Assembly (NCBI GenBank): GCA_019635875.1
Contig: JAHBYP010000007.1
Coordinates: forward strand, 1 to 64,000
DNA length: 64,000 nt
Direction of reading: 5' to 3'
DNA from: Alphaproteobacteria bacterium
Lineage (GTDB): Bacteria; Pseudomonadota; Alphaproteobacteria; Reyranellales; Reyranellaceae
The notes below the pieces were generated by a model. The model was not told the DNA's origin, did no database searches, and was given only the letters and a program-made list of their open reading frames with translations. Position numbers and translations under genes: made by a program. Of the stretch, positions 1-8,237 are shown one piece after another (position 1 is the stretch's first letter; each line of letters starts with the position of its first letter).

Positions 1-2022
1 CCACTCGGAGTTAGGATAAAAAACATAGTTCTCAATCGATCCAATTTGGCCATCTCTAATATTCTCATTCTCAAGAACGGGTCGAAACCATTGCTGCTCC
101 TCTCGGGGCAAATCCTTCATTTGCTCGGTCGAAAGGATAAAAGCTTCCCTCGGCGCAGGCAGGGCGCCTTGCTTGACATCAAAAGTATCCCCGACCCTAG
201 ACCGTACGCTCTTGGTCACCTTTTCGAGCAAATCAACGGCTCGCCCGGGCCAAGGCTGCCAATCCATTTGCCGCGCAAGTGTTGTTTGCGCGATTGTGCG
301 AATCGACCAACGTCCGTAGTCGTCGTCGGCGCGACCTGCGTCACCGAACTTCCTGAGGGCGCGAAGCCCACTCGACGACGCGCCTTGCGTCTCGCCGCAC
401 CACAACAAGCGAGTCAACCGACTTGAATCTAGCTGCTGCTCACCTCTTCGAAGAACAACAAATGCAGTATCAACAGTTGCATCTCTGAACAGCGTGAACT
501 CGCCAAGAGAGGCAAGGCTTCGAACGGCAAGGCGTTCGGAGATGCTTCGGCGCCAAGGATCTGCCGATTTGAGGCGCAAAACAGAAGAAGGAAGCAATGA
601 TCCTACTGTACCGTTCGCCCTTATGGATTGCGTCGCGCGCTCGACAAAGGCCATCGATAGATCAGGCCGACCTACTGCAAACTTCCCGAGCCAACTAGCA
701 GCAGACTTGCGCATTGAGTCGTCAAGCTCAACCAAGGGGATGAAGGGAGGGTTCATTACGATAAGGTCGGCAGGTTCCCAAGTTGCTTCGCTCAGTGCAT
801 CACGGCGCGTGATGGACACTTCAACCTTGTTAGAGCCGAGTGGCCATTCTTGAGCTACAACACTAAGTGCGAAGCGCGCCAACAACACCGCGCTCTCTGA
901 GATGTCGTAGCCAACTATGCGTAGACGACCGCTGTACCCAGCATCCGAGAATTTGCGCATTACCTCGATGAGGAAGGCGCCAGAACCACATGCAGGGTCG
1001 AGTACGGTAATCGATGTCGGCCACTGCGTATGAATATCGATGTCTTCAATGGCCTGCTCAACGACACTCCGCGCGATTCCTGGTGGTGTGAAATGAACGC
1101 CAGTTCCGCGGCGCTCGCCGAGGCTTGCTGGTTTCGCTCCGAACAAGTCGACCTCGCCGCGGGCCTCCATCTCCATGTGGACCTGCTGAAAAACAATGGG
1201 AGTTGCGTGCCTCAGTACTAGGCTTGGCCATGTCTTGAGGTCTATCGAAGAGCCGAAACGTGGTCGATCGACAACGTTTCGGAAATGGTTCTCGAAGGTA
1301 TTTGCAAGCCTTTGAACAGATCGATCTCGCAACGCCTCGATTTGGTACAACCGATCAAACGCGGGAAAGGACGAGGATTCGCTTGTGCTGCGAACGCGCC
1401 AGTTTGCAAGAAGGTAGAGCAGTGCAGCGAGCGCGCGATCGGTCTCGCCTGTTTCCTCGGCACTTCGAATCCGACGAAGCGTGTCGCCAATGAGCCGAGC
1501 AACGCTTACGAGATATTTTGGCTCTCGTTCAATTACTCGCTCGTAGAAGGCTTCGAGCTGATCCGATACTCGATTCAGTGAGTACTGTGTTGGACGAACC
1601 TCGTCCCAGCGCGAAACCACCACATGCGCCTGATAGATGTGGACATGACATGCGACATCGGCCGACCACGCCCAGCTCGCCGCCTCATCGAAGCGCAACT
1701 CGTCGTCGGGTATCGACATGCCAAAGCTGCCGCGCGCACCATTAAGCATGAGCGCGTGTTCGCCTGAAGGATGATCTTCGCCAGCGAAGATTCGCGTGCG
1801 AACCATCCCAAGTTGCGCGGCCCAGCGATCAATCTTGCCGTCAGCAGCCACTACCCACCTCGGTTCGACATCCCAAGAGTCGCCTTCTGAGAACAAATAT
1901 AGAACACATGGGGTGAATCGTAACAGACTCCTATATCTAGTGCGAGAACCTTCAGATTTTGCGAAGCCCTTGTGTCGAACCGGCCAAGCACGCGCTTCAA
2001 GCTTGTTGCTGGCTCTAAGCAA
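1..2022 (-). CDS. N6-adenine DNA methyltransferase, C-terminus beyond window
   Basis: An unbroken minus-strand frame runs from about 2022 off the left edge (674 visible residues). It holds the two hallmarks of amino-methyltransferases that modify adenine: the SAM-binding motif DPACGSGAFLIEV (from about residue 342) and the catalytic motif NPPF (about residue 424). The segment GTGVHFTP just before motif I is typical of Type I/Type IIG-like N-6 DNA methylases. The region after NPPF ends in a sequence resembling a target-recognition domain (TFDVKQGALPA). The first 300 residues are a family-specific N-terminal domain I do not recognise. The frame is closed upstream by TGA at 2035-2037; TTG 2020-2022 is the first possible start, ATG 1804-1806 the first ATG. 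Base composition is clearly lower in GC than the rest of the window. Function is DNA modification, probably in a restriction-modification or phage-defence island; partner genes would lie beyond the left edge. Confidence 0.85.
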   Translation of the reverse strand, partial: MLRASNKLEARAWPVRHKGFAKSEGSRTRYRSLLRFTPCVLYLFSEGDSWDVEPRWVVAADGKIDRWAAQLGMVRTRIFAGEDHPSGEHALMLNGARGSFGMSIPDDELRFDEAASWAWSADVACHVHIYQAHVVVSRWDEVRPTQYSLNRVSDQLEAFYERVIEREPKYLVSVARLIGDTLRRIRSAEETGETDRALAALLYLLANWRVRSTSESSSFPAFDRLYQIEALRDRSVQRLANTFENHFRNVVDRPRFGSSIDLKTWPSLVLRHATPIVFQQVHMEMEARGEVDLFGAKPASLGERRGTGVHFTPPGIARSVVEQAIEDIDIHTQWPTSITVLDPACGSGAFLIEVMRKFSDAGYSGRLRIVGYDISESAVLLARFALSVVAQEWPLGSNKVEVSITRRDALSEATWEPADLIVMNPPFIPLVELDDSMRKSAASWLGKFAVGRPDLSMAFVERATQSIRANGTVGSLLPSSVLRLKSADPWRRSISERLAVRSLASLGEFTLFRDATVDTAFVVLRRGEQQLDSSRLTRLLWCGETQGASSSGLRALRKFGDAGRADDDYGRWSIRTIAQTTLARQMDWQPWPGRAVDLLEKVTKSVRSRVGDTFDVKQGALPAPREAFILSTEQMKDLPREEQQWFRPVLENENIRDGQIGSIENYVFYPNSEW

Positions 2023-2343
2023 CCATTCCGATCCTCAATTGTCGATGCCCTCTTGGCAGGCACAAAGCCTTCTCGACCATCGCCAGCGGCGGGCCGGCAG
2101 AGCCGCATATGCTATCCCAACAGGGAGGTCGGGCATGAAACTCGGACATCGTTGGCAGTTCGAGCTCTCCAGCACTGCGCTGGGTGGAGTCGCGGCGAGA
2201 CCGCGTGTTAGCCGTTGAACGCGTACACGGCTAGGCGATGGCGAGGAATCTGCTCCGTAGTCGTGTGGTCGTTTTCACCGCATACCTTACGACAGGTGCT
2301 GACCTGAGCCCGAACGGCGCCGGAGCCAGAACAGGAAACAGAC
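2023..2343. other. intergenic junction, no gene seen
   Basis: About 320 bases between the methyltransferase and the monooxygenase remnant. Composition changes here from the lower-GC left edge to the high-GC chromosome. I see no tRNA, integrase, direct-repeat attachment site or convincing small gene. It may carry the methyltransferase promoter, but no clear -35/-10 pair stands out. Confidence 0.4.
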
Positions 2344-3239
2344 GTGATCAACCAACTCCGCTTCTCCGTCCTCGTGCTGCCCAACGTGCCGTGGCCCGAG
2401 TTCCTGCGCCGCTGTCGCGAAGTCGAGGCGCTCGGGTTCGACTCTATCGGCCTCGCCGACCACCTCGTCGACTGGGCCGGCAACAAAGGCCCTTGGTTCG
2501 AGCTGTGGACGCAGGTCGCGGCCGTCGCCCAGGCGACCACCCGTATTCGCCTGACGACTTTGGTCGCGCAGAATCCCGCTGCGCAACCCGGTCCACTTCG
2601 CGCTGCAGGCGCTGACCGCCGATCACATTTCCGGTGGCCGGCTCGACGTTGGCCTCGGAACCGGCCTGACGATCGACCCGTCGTACCGGATGATGGGCAT
2701 CGAGAACTGGAGCGCGAAGGAACGCGTCGCGCGCTTCGGCGAATATGTCGAGATCGTCGACCGGGTGCTGTCGCAGGAGGAGACGCATTTCAAGGGGCGC
2801 TACTACCAGGTCGATGGCGCGGCGCTCGGTCCGCGTCCCGTCCAGTCACCGCGCCCACCCATCATGATCGCCGCGATGGGGCCGCTCATGCTGGGGCATA
2901 CCGCGCGGCATGCCGACATCTGGAACAGCATCAGCTTCGCCAGAACCTTCGAGGCCCAGCTCGAGGAGACACGCGGCCGCGTCGCCGCGCTCGACGCAAG
3001 GTGCGCCGCGATCGGCCGCGAACCGGCGACGCTGCGGCGCTCCTATCTCATGTTCGACGCGATGGCGCGGCAGAGCGGCGGCAGGGTCAACTACTACGAC
3101 TCGGAAGAGGCCTTCACGCGGACGGTCGGGCAGGTGATCGCGCTTGGCATCACGGAGATCGCGCTCTACTACCCGATCGCCGACGAGCAGACGCATCGCG
3201 CGCAACGTCCTGCCGGCGATGAAGGCGGCGCACACGTAA
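2344..3239 (+). pseudogene. LLM-class flavin-dependent oxidoreductase, two frameshifts
   Basis: Three reading frames together give one complete F420/FMN luciferase-like monooxygenase of about 298 residues. Frame 1 (2344 to about 2572) covers the N-terminal barrel strand with LGFDSIGLADH. Frame 2 (about 2573 to 3193) carries LRNPVHFALQALTADHISGG, the substrate/flavin region and most of the C-terminal half. Frame 3 (about 3195 to 3239) supplies the family-like end IARNVLPAMKAAHT and the TAA. At the first break the DNA reads cagaatcccgctgcgc where cagatcccgctgcgc would keep frame, so one extra A is the simplest explanation. The second break near 3192 is also one added base (or two lost). Either this is a decaying gene next to acquired DNA, or the assembly has two indel errors. 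The substrate cannot be told. Confidence 0.75.
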
Positions 3240-3242
3240 CGG

Positions 3243-3385
3243 CCCTTCAGGGCCCCGCGAAGGCGGGGAGAAGGTGCCGAGCGCCAGCGAGGCGGATCAA
3301 GGGTTCGTGCGCTGACCGCGGCTGGGCTCAACGATCGGGAGCCCCTCACCAACCCTCTCCCCGCAGGCGGAGGAAGGGTGTGATC
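3243..3385. repeat. family C palindromic repeat, degenerate copy
   Basis: Begins with the CGCGAAGGCGGGGAGAAGG arm shared with copies at 57878-58030 and about 62531-62563, continues with the GAGGCGGAT and GCCCCTCA blocks, and ends near CTCTCCCCGCAGGCGG. It is less symmetrical than the 57878 copy. It fills most of the gap after the monooxygenase remnant. Confidence 0.55.
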
Positions 3386-3401
3386 GCCATCAAGCGTGCT
3401 A

Positions 3402-3521
3402 CTTTTCCACCGAGGGAAGGTGCCCGAAGGGCGGAAGGGGGATGTTGAAGACGAACGCGGGAGTCCGTCTTCGACATCCCCCATCCGGCGCTGCGCGCCA
3501 CCTTCCTCCTCCGGGGGAAGA
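3402..3521. repeat. family A palindromic repeat, copy 1
   Basis: Contains GGTGCCCGAAGGGCGGAAGG, then GGGGGATGTTGAAGACG and the complementary GTCTTCGACATCCCCC, and closes with CTCCGGGGGAAG. The left outer arm is degraded compared with the other copies. It ends about 21 bases before the start codon of the hydrolase at 3543. Confidence 0.8.
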
Positions 3522-3542
3522 TCAAGAGTAGGGGAGACGCTC

Positions 3543-5363
3543 ATGCCCGATCGCGACGACCTTGGTGCGGCCTGGAAGGTGACGCCGAGCGCCTATCTCG
3601 CCGGGCGGCCGGCCGAGCACGCGGTGCCGCGGCCGTTCTCGCTCTACGTCGCCATGGCCGACGGCTGCCGCATCGCGCTCGACGTGCATCTGCCCGGCGG
3701 CGATGCGGGCAGGCGCTGGCCCACGGTGCTGATCCTCACGCCCTATGTGCGGCGCTTCGCGCTGGCCGAGGGCGCCAACGATGTCGAGGCCTCGCCCAAC
3801 ACCTACCGCTACCGCGACATGTTCTGCGCGCGCGGATATGCGGTGGTCGTGGTCGACGCGCGCGGCACCGGCGCCAGCTTCGGGACGCGCGATTCCTTCC
3901 GCTCGCCGCGCGAGCGCGAGGATTACCGTGCCATCGCCGACTGGATCGTGGCGCAGCCGTGGAGCGACGGCGCGATCGGCGCCACCGGCATCTCCTATCT
4001 CGGCGCGGCGTGCGATTTCCTCGCCAGCACCGGGCACAAGGCGGTCAAGGCGATCGCGCCGCTTTTTGCCGTCTGGGATACCTGGAGCGACAACTACTAT
4101 CCCGGCGGCCTGCTGATCAAGCGGCTGGCGCTGGTCTATGACGAGCTGATGCTGGCGCTCGATCACGACCGGCGCGACCTGCGCGGCCAGTTCTCCTACT
4201 TCAGCAATCCGGCGCTGCAGGGCCCGCAGCCGGTCGACGACGATCGCGACGGCGCGCTGGCGCGCGCGGCGGTGCGCGAGCATCTGGCGAATTTCCGCAT
4301 GCCCGACTTCATGACGGAGTTCAAGTTCCGCGACGATTCGCTGCCCTACGATGCCTCGTTCACGCCTGCCTCGTTCAGCCCGTGCAATTATCTCGACCAG
4401 ATTCCGAAGGACGTCGCGGTCTACGCCATCTCCGGCTGGATGGATGGCGCCGGCTACGCCAACGGCACGCTGGCGCGCTACCTCACCCTGCCCAACGCCG
4501 AGCGCCGCGTCATGCTGGGGCCGTGGGATCACGGCGCGCGGGTGAACGCCTCGCCGTGGCGCGCGCGGGTCGAGCCCGAGCTGCCGGTGCTCGGCGAGGT
4601 GCTGCGCTTCTTCGACCAGCATCTCGCCGGCCGCGACGCCGGGCTGAAGGACGAGGCGCCGATCCATTACTTCACCGTGCACGCCGAGGAGTGGCGCGCC
4701 GCCGCCGAATGGCCGCCGGTGAAGGGCAAGGCCGAGCTCTACACCGCGCCCGACGGCCGGCTCGCGACGGCGCAGCCCAATGCACCCAGCACGGTGACCT
4801 ATCAGGCCAGCTTCGCGGCGGGCACCGGCTTCCAGACGCGCTACGAGCGCATCGCCGGCGTCGAGGCCGTCAACTACTATGCCGACTGGTCGCAGCGGCA
4901 GGACCAGCTGCTGAGCTTCACCGGCGCGGCGCTGGAGCGCGACCTGGAGATCGCCGGCCATCCCGTGGCGTCGCTGTGGCTGGCCTCGAGCGAGCCCGAC
5001 GCGGCGGTCTTCGTCTATCTCAGCGAGATCGAGGCCGACGGCACCGCGCGCTACGTCACCGAGGGATTGCTGCGCGCCATCCATCGCGCCGAGGCGGCCG
5101 CACCGCGCAACTACCGCGCCGCCTGGCCGTGGCGCAGCTTCAGCCGTGCGGCGGCGAAGCCGATGCCGGCGGGCGAGCCGCAGCTGCTGCGCTTCGCGCT
5201 GCTGCCGGTGGCGTGGCGCTTCGCCCAGGGCAGCCGCATCCGCGTCTCGATCGCCGGCGGCGATGCCGATCATTTCGTGCAGACGCCGCACGGCCGCCCG
5301 CCGCTGCTCACCGTGCTGAGCGGCGGCGAGAAGGCGAGTATGATCGAGCTGCCGGTGGCGTAG
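3543..5363 (+). CDS. CocE/NonD family serine hydrolase (S15-like)
   Basis: 606-residue protein of the X-Pro dipeptidyl-peptidase/CocE fold, which hydrolyses acyl esters or amides. The alpha/beta-hydrolase core shows VVVVDARGTGASFG and the nucleophile elbow GISYLG, with the catalytic Ser at about residue 151. The likely catalytic His lies in LGPWDHG near residue 330. The remaining ~270 residues form the family's C-terminal jelly-roll domain. Length matches characterised CocE-like enzymes (about 570-650 residues). No signal peptide is visible, so it is probably cytoplasmic. ATG 3543 is chosen because it follows GGGGAGACGCTC and begins the conserved part; the open frame upstream runs through a repeat. 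The substrate (ester, beta-lactam-like amide or peptide) is not predictable. It stands alone, followed by another family A repeat. Confidence 0.88.
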   Translation: MPDRDDLGAAWKVTPSAYLAGRPAEHAVPRPFSLYVAMADGCRIALDVHLPGGDAGRRWPTVLILTPYVRRFALAEGANDVEASPNTYRYRDMFCARGYAVVVVDARGTGASFGTRDSFRSPREREDYRAIADWIVAQPWSDGAIGATGISYLGAACDFLASTGHKAVKAIAPLFAVWDTWSDNYYPGGLLIKRLALVYDELMLALDHDRRDLRGQFSYFSNPALQGPQPVDDDRDGALARAAVREHLANFRMPDFMTEFKFRDDSLPYDASFTPASFSPCNYLDQIPKDVAVYAISGWMDGAGYANGTLARYLTLPNAERRVMLGPWDHGARVNASPWRARVEPELPVLGEVLRFFDQHLAGRDAGLKDEAPIHYFTVHAEEWRAAAEWPPVKGKAELYTAPDGRLATAQPNAPSTVTYQASFAAGTGFQTRYERIAGVEAVNYYADWSQRQDQLLSFTGAALERDLEIAGHPVASLWLASSEPDAAVFVYLSEIEADGTARYVTEGLLRAIHRAEAAAPRNYRAAWPWRSFSRAAAKPMPAGEPQLLRFALLPVAWRFAQGSRIRVSIAGGDADHFVQTPHGRPPLLTVLSGGEKASMIELPVA

Positions 5364-5371
5364 AGTCATTT

Positions 5372-5493
5372 CCTTCCCCCGGAGGGGGAAGGTGCCCGAA
5401 GGGCGGAAGGGGGATGTCGAAGCCGGACACCGGTTTCGTTGAGGCATCCCCCATCCGGCGCTGCGCGCCACCTTCCCCCTCCGGGGGAAGGGG
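5372..5493. repeat. family A palindromic repeat, copy 2
   Basis: Full element with terminal hairpins (arms CCTTCCCCC and GGGGGAAGG). The central loop differs from other copies: after GGGGGATGTCGAAG it reads CCGGACACCGG and TTTCGTTGAGGCATCCCCC. It fills the gap between the hydrolase and the membrane-protein gene and ends 19 bases before ATG 5513. Confidence 0.85.
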
Positions 5494-5512
5494 AAGAAGA
5501 AGGGAGATCATC

Positions 5513-6067
5513 ATGCGCAGCCCGTTGTGGTTCGTGCTCGCGGCCATCATCGGCGTCGGCGGCTTCGTCGCCGGCGGCTTCCATCTGTTCTCCGGCATCG
5601 GCGGGATGGAGGACCGGCTGATGCAGGTCGTGGTGCCCGGCAGCGCCACGCTGAACCTCAGCCAGCCCGGCACCTACACGATCTATCACGAAAGCCAGAG
5701 CGTGGTGGACGGGCGGGTCTATGCCGGCACCAACGTCGGTGGGCTCAGGGTCGCGATGCGCGGGCCGGATGGCAGCGAGGTGAAGCTGGTGCCCAACAGC
5801 GGCGGCATGACCTACAAGTTCGGCAGCCGCAAGGGCCACTCGATCTTCACTTTCGCCGTGAGCGCGCCGGGCGAGTACCGCATCACCGGCACGCTGCCCG
5901 ACGGCCGCAGCGAGCCCAAGGTGGTGCTGGCGATCGAGAGCGGGCTGATGGGCGGCATGGCGCGCATGATCGGCGGCGCGATCGGCCTGGTCTTCGGCGG
6001 CCTGGCGATCGCCGGCATCATCGTCGTGCTGACGCTGTGGCAGCGGCAGAAGGCGAGGCGCGCGTAA
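5513..6067 (+). CDS. small two-helix membrane protein, unknown function
   Basis: 184 residues. An N-terminal hydrophobic helix (about residues 5-22, LWFVLAAIIGVGGFVAGG) is followed by a beta-rich domain of about 110 residues with GTYTIYHESQS and GEYRITGTLPDG, then a C-terminal Gly-rich membrane segment (about residues 145-178) and a basic tail QRQKARRA. The central domain is thus probably periplasmic, with both ends anchored in the inner membrane. I do not recognise a characterised family; the layout suggests an envelope protein. ATG 5513 follows AGGGAGATCATC, a good ribosome-binding site. No operon partner: it is bracketed by repeats. Confidence 0.75.
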   Translation: MRSPLWFVLAAIIGVGGFVAGGFHLFSGIGGMEDRLMQVVVPGSATLNLSQPGTYTIYHESQSVVDGRVYAGTNVGGLRVAMRGPDGSEVKLVPNSGGMTYKFGSRKGHSIFTFAVSAPGEYRITGTLPDGRSEPKVVLAIESGLMGGMARMIGGAIGLVFGGLAIAGIIVVLTLWQRQKARRA

Positions 6068-6072
6068 TGCCA

Positions 6073-6141
6073 CTGTCATCCCGAGCGCAGCGAGGGATCC
6101 ATGGAAGCCGCCTGGATCCCTCGCTGCGCTCGGGATGACAG
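6073..6141. repeat. family B palindromic repeat, copy 1
   Basis: Near-perfect long inverted repeat: CTGTCATCCCGAGCGCAGCG followed by AGGGATCC, a short loop, and the reverse complement ending CTCGGGATGACAG. It lies between convergent genes ending at 6067 and 6150, a position suited to a bidirectional transcript end. Confidence 0.85.
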
Positions 6142-6149
6142 CGAGGCGC

Positions 6150-6896
6150 TCAGGTCGCGGCGCCACCGTTGATCTGCAGCATCTGGCCGTTGATGAACGC
6201 GCCGTCGTCGCCGACCAGCAGGCGCAGCGCGCCGGCGATCTCGCCCGCCGTGCCCATACGGCCCAGCGGCACGTTGCGCACGCTGTCCTGGCGATGCGTC
6301 ACCGAGGCCGGGTCGTCATTGTCGCGATCGCCGGCGATCGGGCCGGGTGAGATGGCGTTCACCGTGACGCCCCTGGCGCCGAACTCGCGCGCCAGCGCCT
6401 TGGTCAGGCCCCAGATGCCGTGCTTGGCCACGGTAACGGAGGGCCGGCCGCCGGTGCCCTGCATGGCGTTCATGCCGGTGAAGTTGACGATGCGGCCCCA
6501 GCCGCGCTCGATCATCTTCGGCAGGCAGGCGCGCGACAGCCACACCGCGGCGTCGAGATCGACCGCCATCACGCGGCGCCATTCCTCGTCGCTGGTCTCG
6601 AGGAACGGCTTGCCGGGCCGGATCGCGGCGTTGTTGACCAGCACGTCGATCGCGCCAAAGCGGGCGATACCTTCGAAGGCGATGCGCGCGGCGTCGCGGG
6701 GCTCGCCGACATCGCCCATCGCCACCAGCGCCTCGACGCCGTGCGCGGTGCATTCCTGCGCCACCTTCTCGCAGGCCGCGCGGTCGGACGAGCCGTTGAC
6801 GACGACGTTGTAGCCGTCCTGCGCGAGGTACAGCGCGCAGGCGCGGCCGATGTTGCGGCCGGCGCCGGTGATCAGCGCGGTGCGGCGTGGGGGCAT
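6150..6896 (-). CDS. SDR-family protein lacking the catalytic tyrosine
   Basis: 248 residues with a classical SDR Rossmann fold: nucleotide motif TGAGRNIG at residues 10-17, NNAA in the middle, and a C-terminal GQMLQINGG. The usual catalytic Ser and Tyr-x-x-x-Lys are changed: the region reads FTGMNAMQGTGG and then SVTVAKHG, so Val occupies the Tyr position while the Lys is kept. It may be an SDR subfamily with altered chemistry or a non-catalytic homologue. It is downstream of and co-directional with a CoA-transferase and an enoyl-CoA hydratase (7051-9029), separated by a family A repeat, so a role in acyl-CoA metabolism is a reasonable guess. Cofactor preference is not clear. Confidence 0.82.
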   Translation of the reverse strand: MPPRRTALITGAGRNIGRACALYLAQDGYNVVVNGSSDRAACEKVAQECTAHGVEALVAMGDVGEPRDAARIAFEGIARFGAIDVLVNNAAIRPGKPFLETSDEEWRRVMAVDLDAAVWLSRACLPKMIERGWGRIVNFTGMNAMQGTGGRPSVTVAKHGIWGLTKALAREFGARGVTVNAISPGPIAGDRDNDDPASVTHRQDSVRNVPLGRMGTAGEIAGALRLLVGDDGAFINGQMLQINGGAAT

Positions 6897-6911
6897 CGCA
6901 ATCTCCTCTTA

Positions 6912-7040
6912 CCTTCCCCCGGAGGGGGAAGGTGCCCGAAGGGCGGATGGGGGATGTCGAAGACGAACGCAGGAGTTCGTCTTCGACATCCCCCATCCGT
7001 CAGCGCTACGCGCTGCCACCTTCCCCCTCCGGGGGAAGGT
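6912..7040. repeat. family A palindromic repeat, copy 3
   Basis: Complete copy with both terminal hairpins, the block GGGGGATGTCGAAGACG and its complement. Between two co-directional minus-strand genes. Confidence 0.88.
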
Positions 7041-7050
7041 AAGAAGCACG

Positions 7051-8232
7051 CTACACCACACCCCCGGCGCGCAGCCTGTCGATCGCGGCGCCGTCGTAGC
7101 CGAGGCCGGCCAGCACCTCCTCGGTGTCCTGGCCGAGCTCGGGCGTCGGCTTCAGCTCCTTGGGCTGCGGCGCGGCGCTCATGTTGATCGGCTGGCCGAC
7201 GACCTTGATGTCGCCGAGCCTGGGATGCTTCACCGGCCGCGCGATGCCGAGATGCTGCACCTGCGGCTCGGCGAAGGTCCGGTCGATGGTGTTGATCGGC
7301 CCGCAGGGCACGCCGGCCTTGTTCAGCGCCTCGATCCAGTGCGCGCTGGTGTTGGTCTTCGTCACCTCGCCGATGCGCTGGTTCAGCGCCTTGCGGTTCT
7401 GCGAGCGCAGGGCCGGCGTGGCGTGCTCGGGATGCTCGATCAGCTGCGGCGCGCCCACCGCCAGCGCAAACCGCTTCCACATCTTGTCGCCCGAGGCGGC
7501 GATGTTGATGTAGCCGTCGCTGGTCGGGAACACGCCGGTGGGAATCGAGGTCGGATGGTCGTTGCCCGCCTGCTTTGCGACCTCGCCCTTCATCAGCCAG
7601 CGCGCGGCCTGGAAGTCGAGCATGAAGATCTGCGCCTCGATCAGCGAGGTGTGCACCCACTGGCCCTTGCCGGTGCGCTCGCGGTCGTACAGCGCGAGGA
7701 TGATCGCCTGCGCCAGCAACAGGCCCGACGTCAGGTCGGCGATCGGGATGCCGACGCGCATCGGCCCGTTGCCGGGCTCGCCGGTGATCGACATCAGCCC
7801 GCCCATGCCCTGGGCGATCTGGTCGACGCCGGGCCGTGCGGCGTCGGGGCCGCTCTGGCCGAAGCCGGCGATCGAACCGTAGACGATGCGCGGGTTGACC
7901 TTCGAGACCGCGTCGTAGTCGATGTTCAGGCGATGCTTCACGTCGGAGCGGTAGTTCTCGACGATGACGTCGGCCTTTTCCGCCAGCTTCATGAAGATGG
8001 CGTGGCCTTCGGGGCTCTTGAGGTTGAGCGTCATCGCCTTCTTGTTGCGATGCAGGTTCTGGAAGTCGAAGCCGTGCCGCGCGCCGCCCATCGAGTCCAT
8101 CTTGCCGTCGCTGGGCTGCTCGATCTTGATCACCGTCGCGCCCCAGTCGGCGAGCTGGCGCACCGCCGTGGGGCCGGCGCGATGCGCCGTCAGGTCGAGC
8201 ACGAAGAGATGCGAAAGCGGCAGACCGGTCAT
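7051..8232 (-). CDS. CaiB/BaiF (class III) CoA-transferase
   Basis: 393 residues, the normal size for a family III CoA-transferase, which moves CoA between acyl-CoA and a free carboxylic acid through an Asp-linked mixed anhydride. Features: N-terminal LDLTAHRAGPTAVRQLADWG with GATVIKIEQP, the segment NLHRNKKAMTLNLKSPEG, VIVENYRSDV, and the catalytic-Asp region GVDQIAQGMGGLMSITG. The C-terminal part carries AGVPCGPINTI. Start ATG 8232 lies 6 bases after the stop of the enoyl-CoA hydratase gene at 8238, so the two are co-transcribed; together they suggest activation and beta-oxidation-like handling of an unknown carboxylic acid. CoA donor and acceptor cannot be read from sequence. Confidence 0.9.
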   Translation of the reverse strand: MTGLPLSHLFVLDLTAHRAGPTAVRQLADWGATVIKIEQPSDGKMDSMGGARHGFDFQNLHRNKKAMTLNLKSPEGHAIFMKLAEKADVIVENYRSDVKHRLNIDYDAVSKVNPRIVYGSIAGFGQSGPDAARPGVDQIAQGMGGLMSITGEPGNGPMRVGIPIADLTSGLLLAQAIILALYDRERTGKGQWVHTSLIEAQIFMLDFQAARWLMKGEVAKQAGNDHPTSIPTGVFPTSDGYINIAASGDKMWKRFALAVGAPQLIEHPEHATPALRSQNRKALNQRIGEVTKTNTSAHWIEALNKAGVPCGPINTIDRTFAEPQVQHLGIARPVKHPRLGDIKVVGQPINMSAAPQPKELKPTPELGQDTEEVLAGLGYDGAAIDRLRAGGVV

Positions 8233-8237
8233 GACAC

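Noticed and set aside
1851-2108. 85-residue minus-strand frame over the methyltransferase start as its true N-terminus
   Set aside because: It is in another frame and its residues do not continue the methyltransferase; the methyltransferase frame itself is open to 2034.
3522-5471. Very long open frame on the minus strand opposite the CocE-like hydrolase
   Set aside because: Arg/Ala/Gly-rich, low-complexity translation typical of the antisense of high-GC coding DNA; the plus-strand frame has clear hydrolase motifs. The same holds for the long frames opposite nasA (26704-29529), the flavoprotein (29542-31245) and other genes.
5372-5493. Short open frames crossing family A repeats (Pro/Gly/Arg-rich peptides with PSPGGG patterns)
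   Set aside because: They arise from the repeat sequence itself in several frames, lack starts and recur identically at unrelated sites; not genes.
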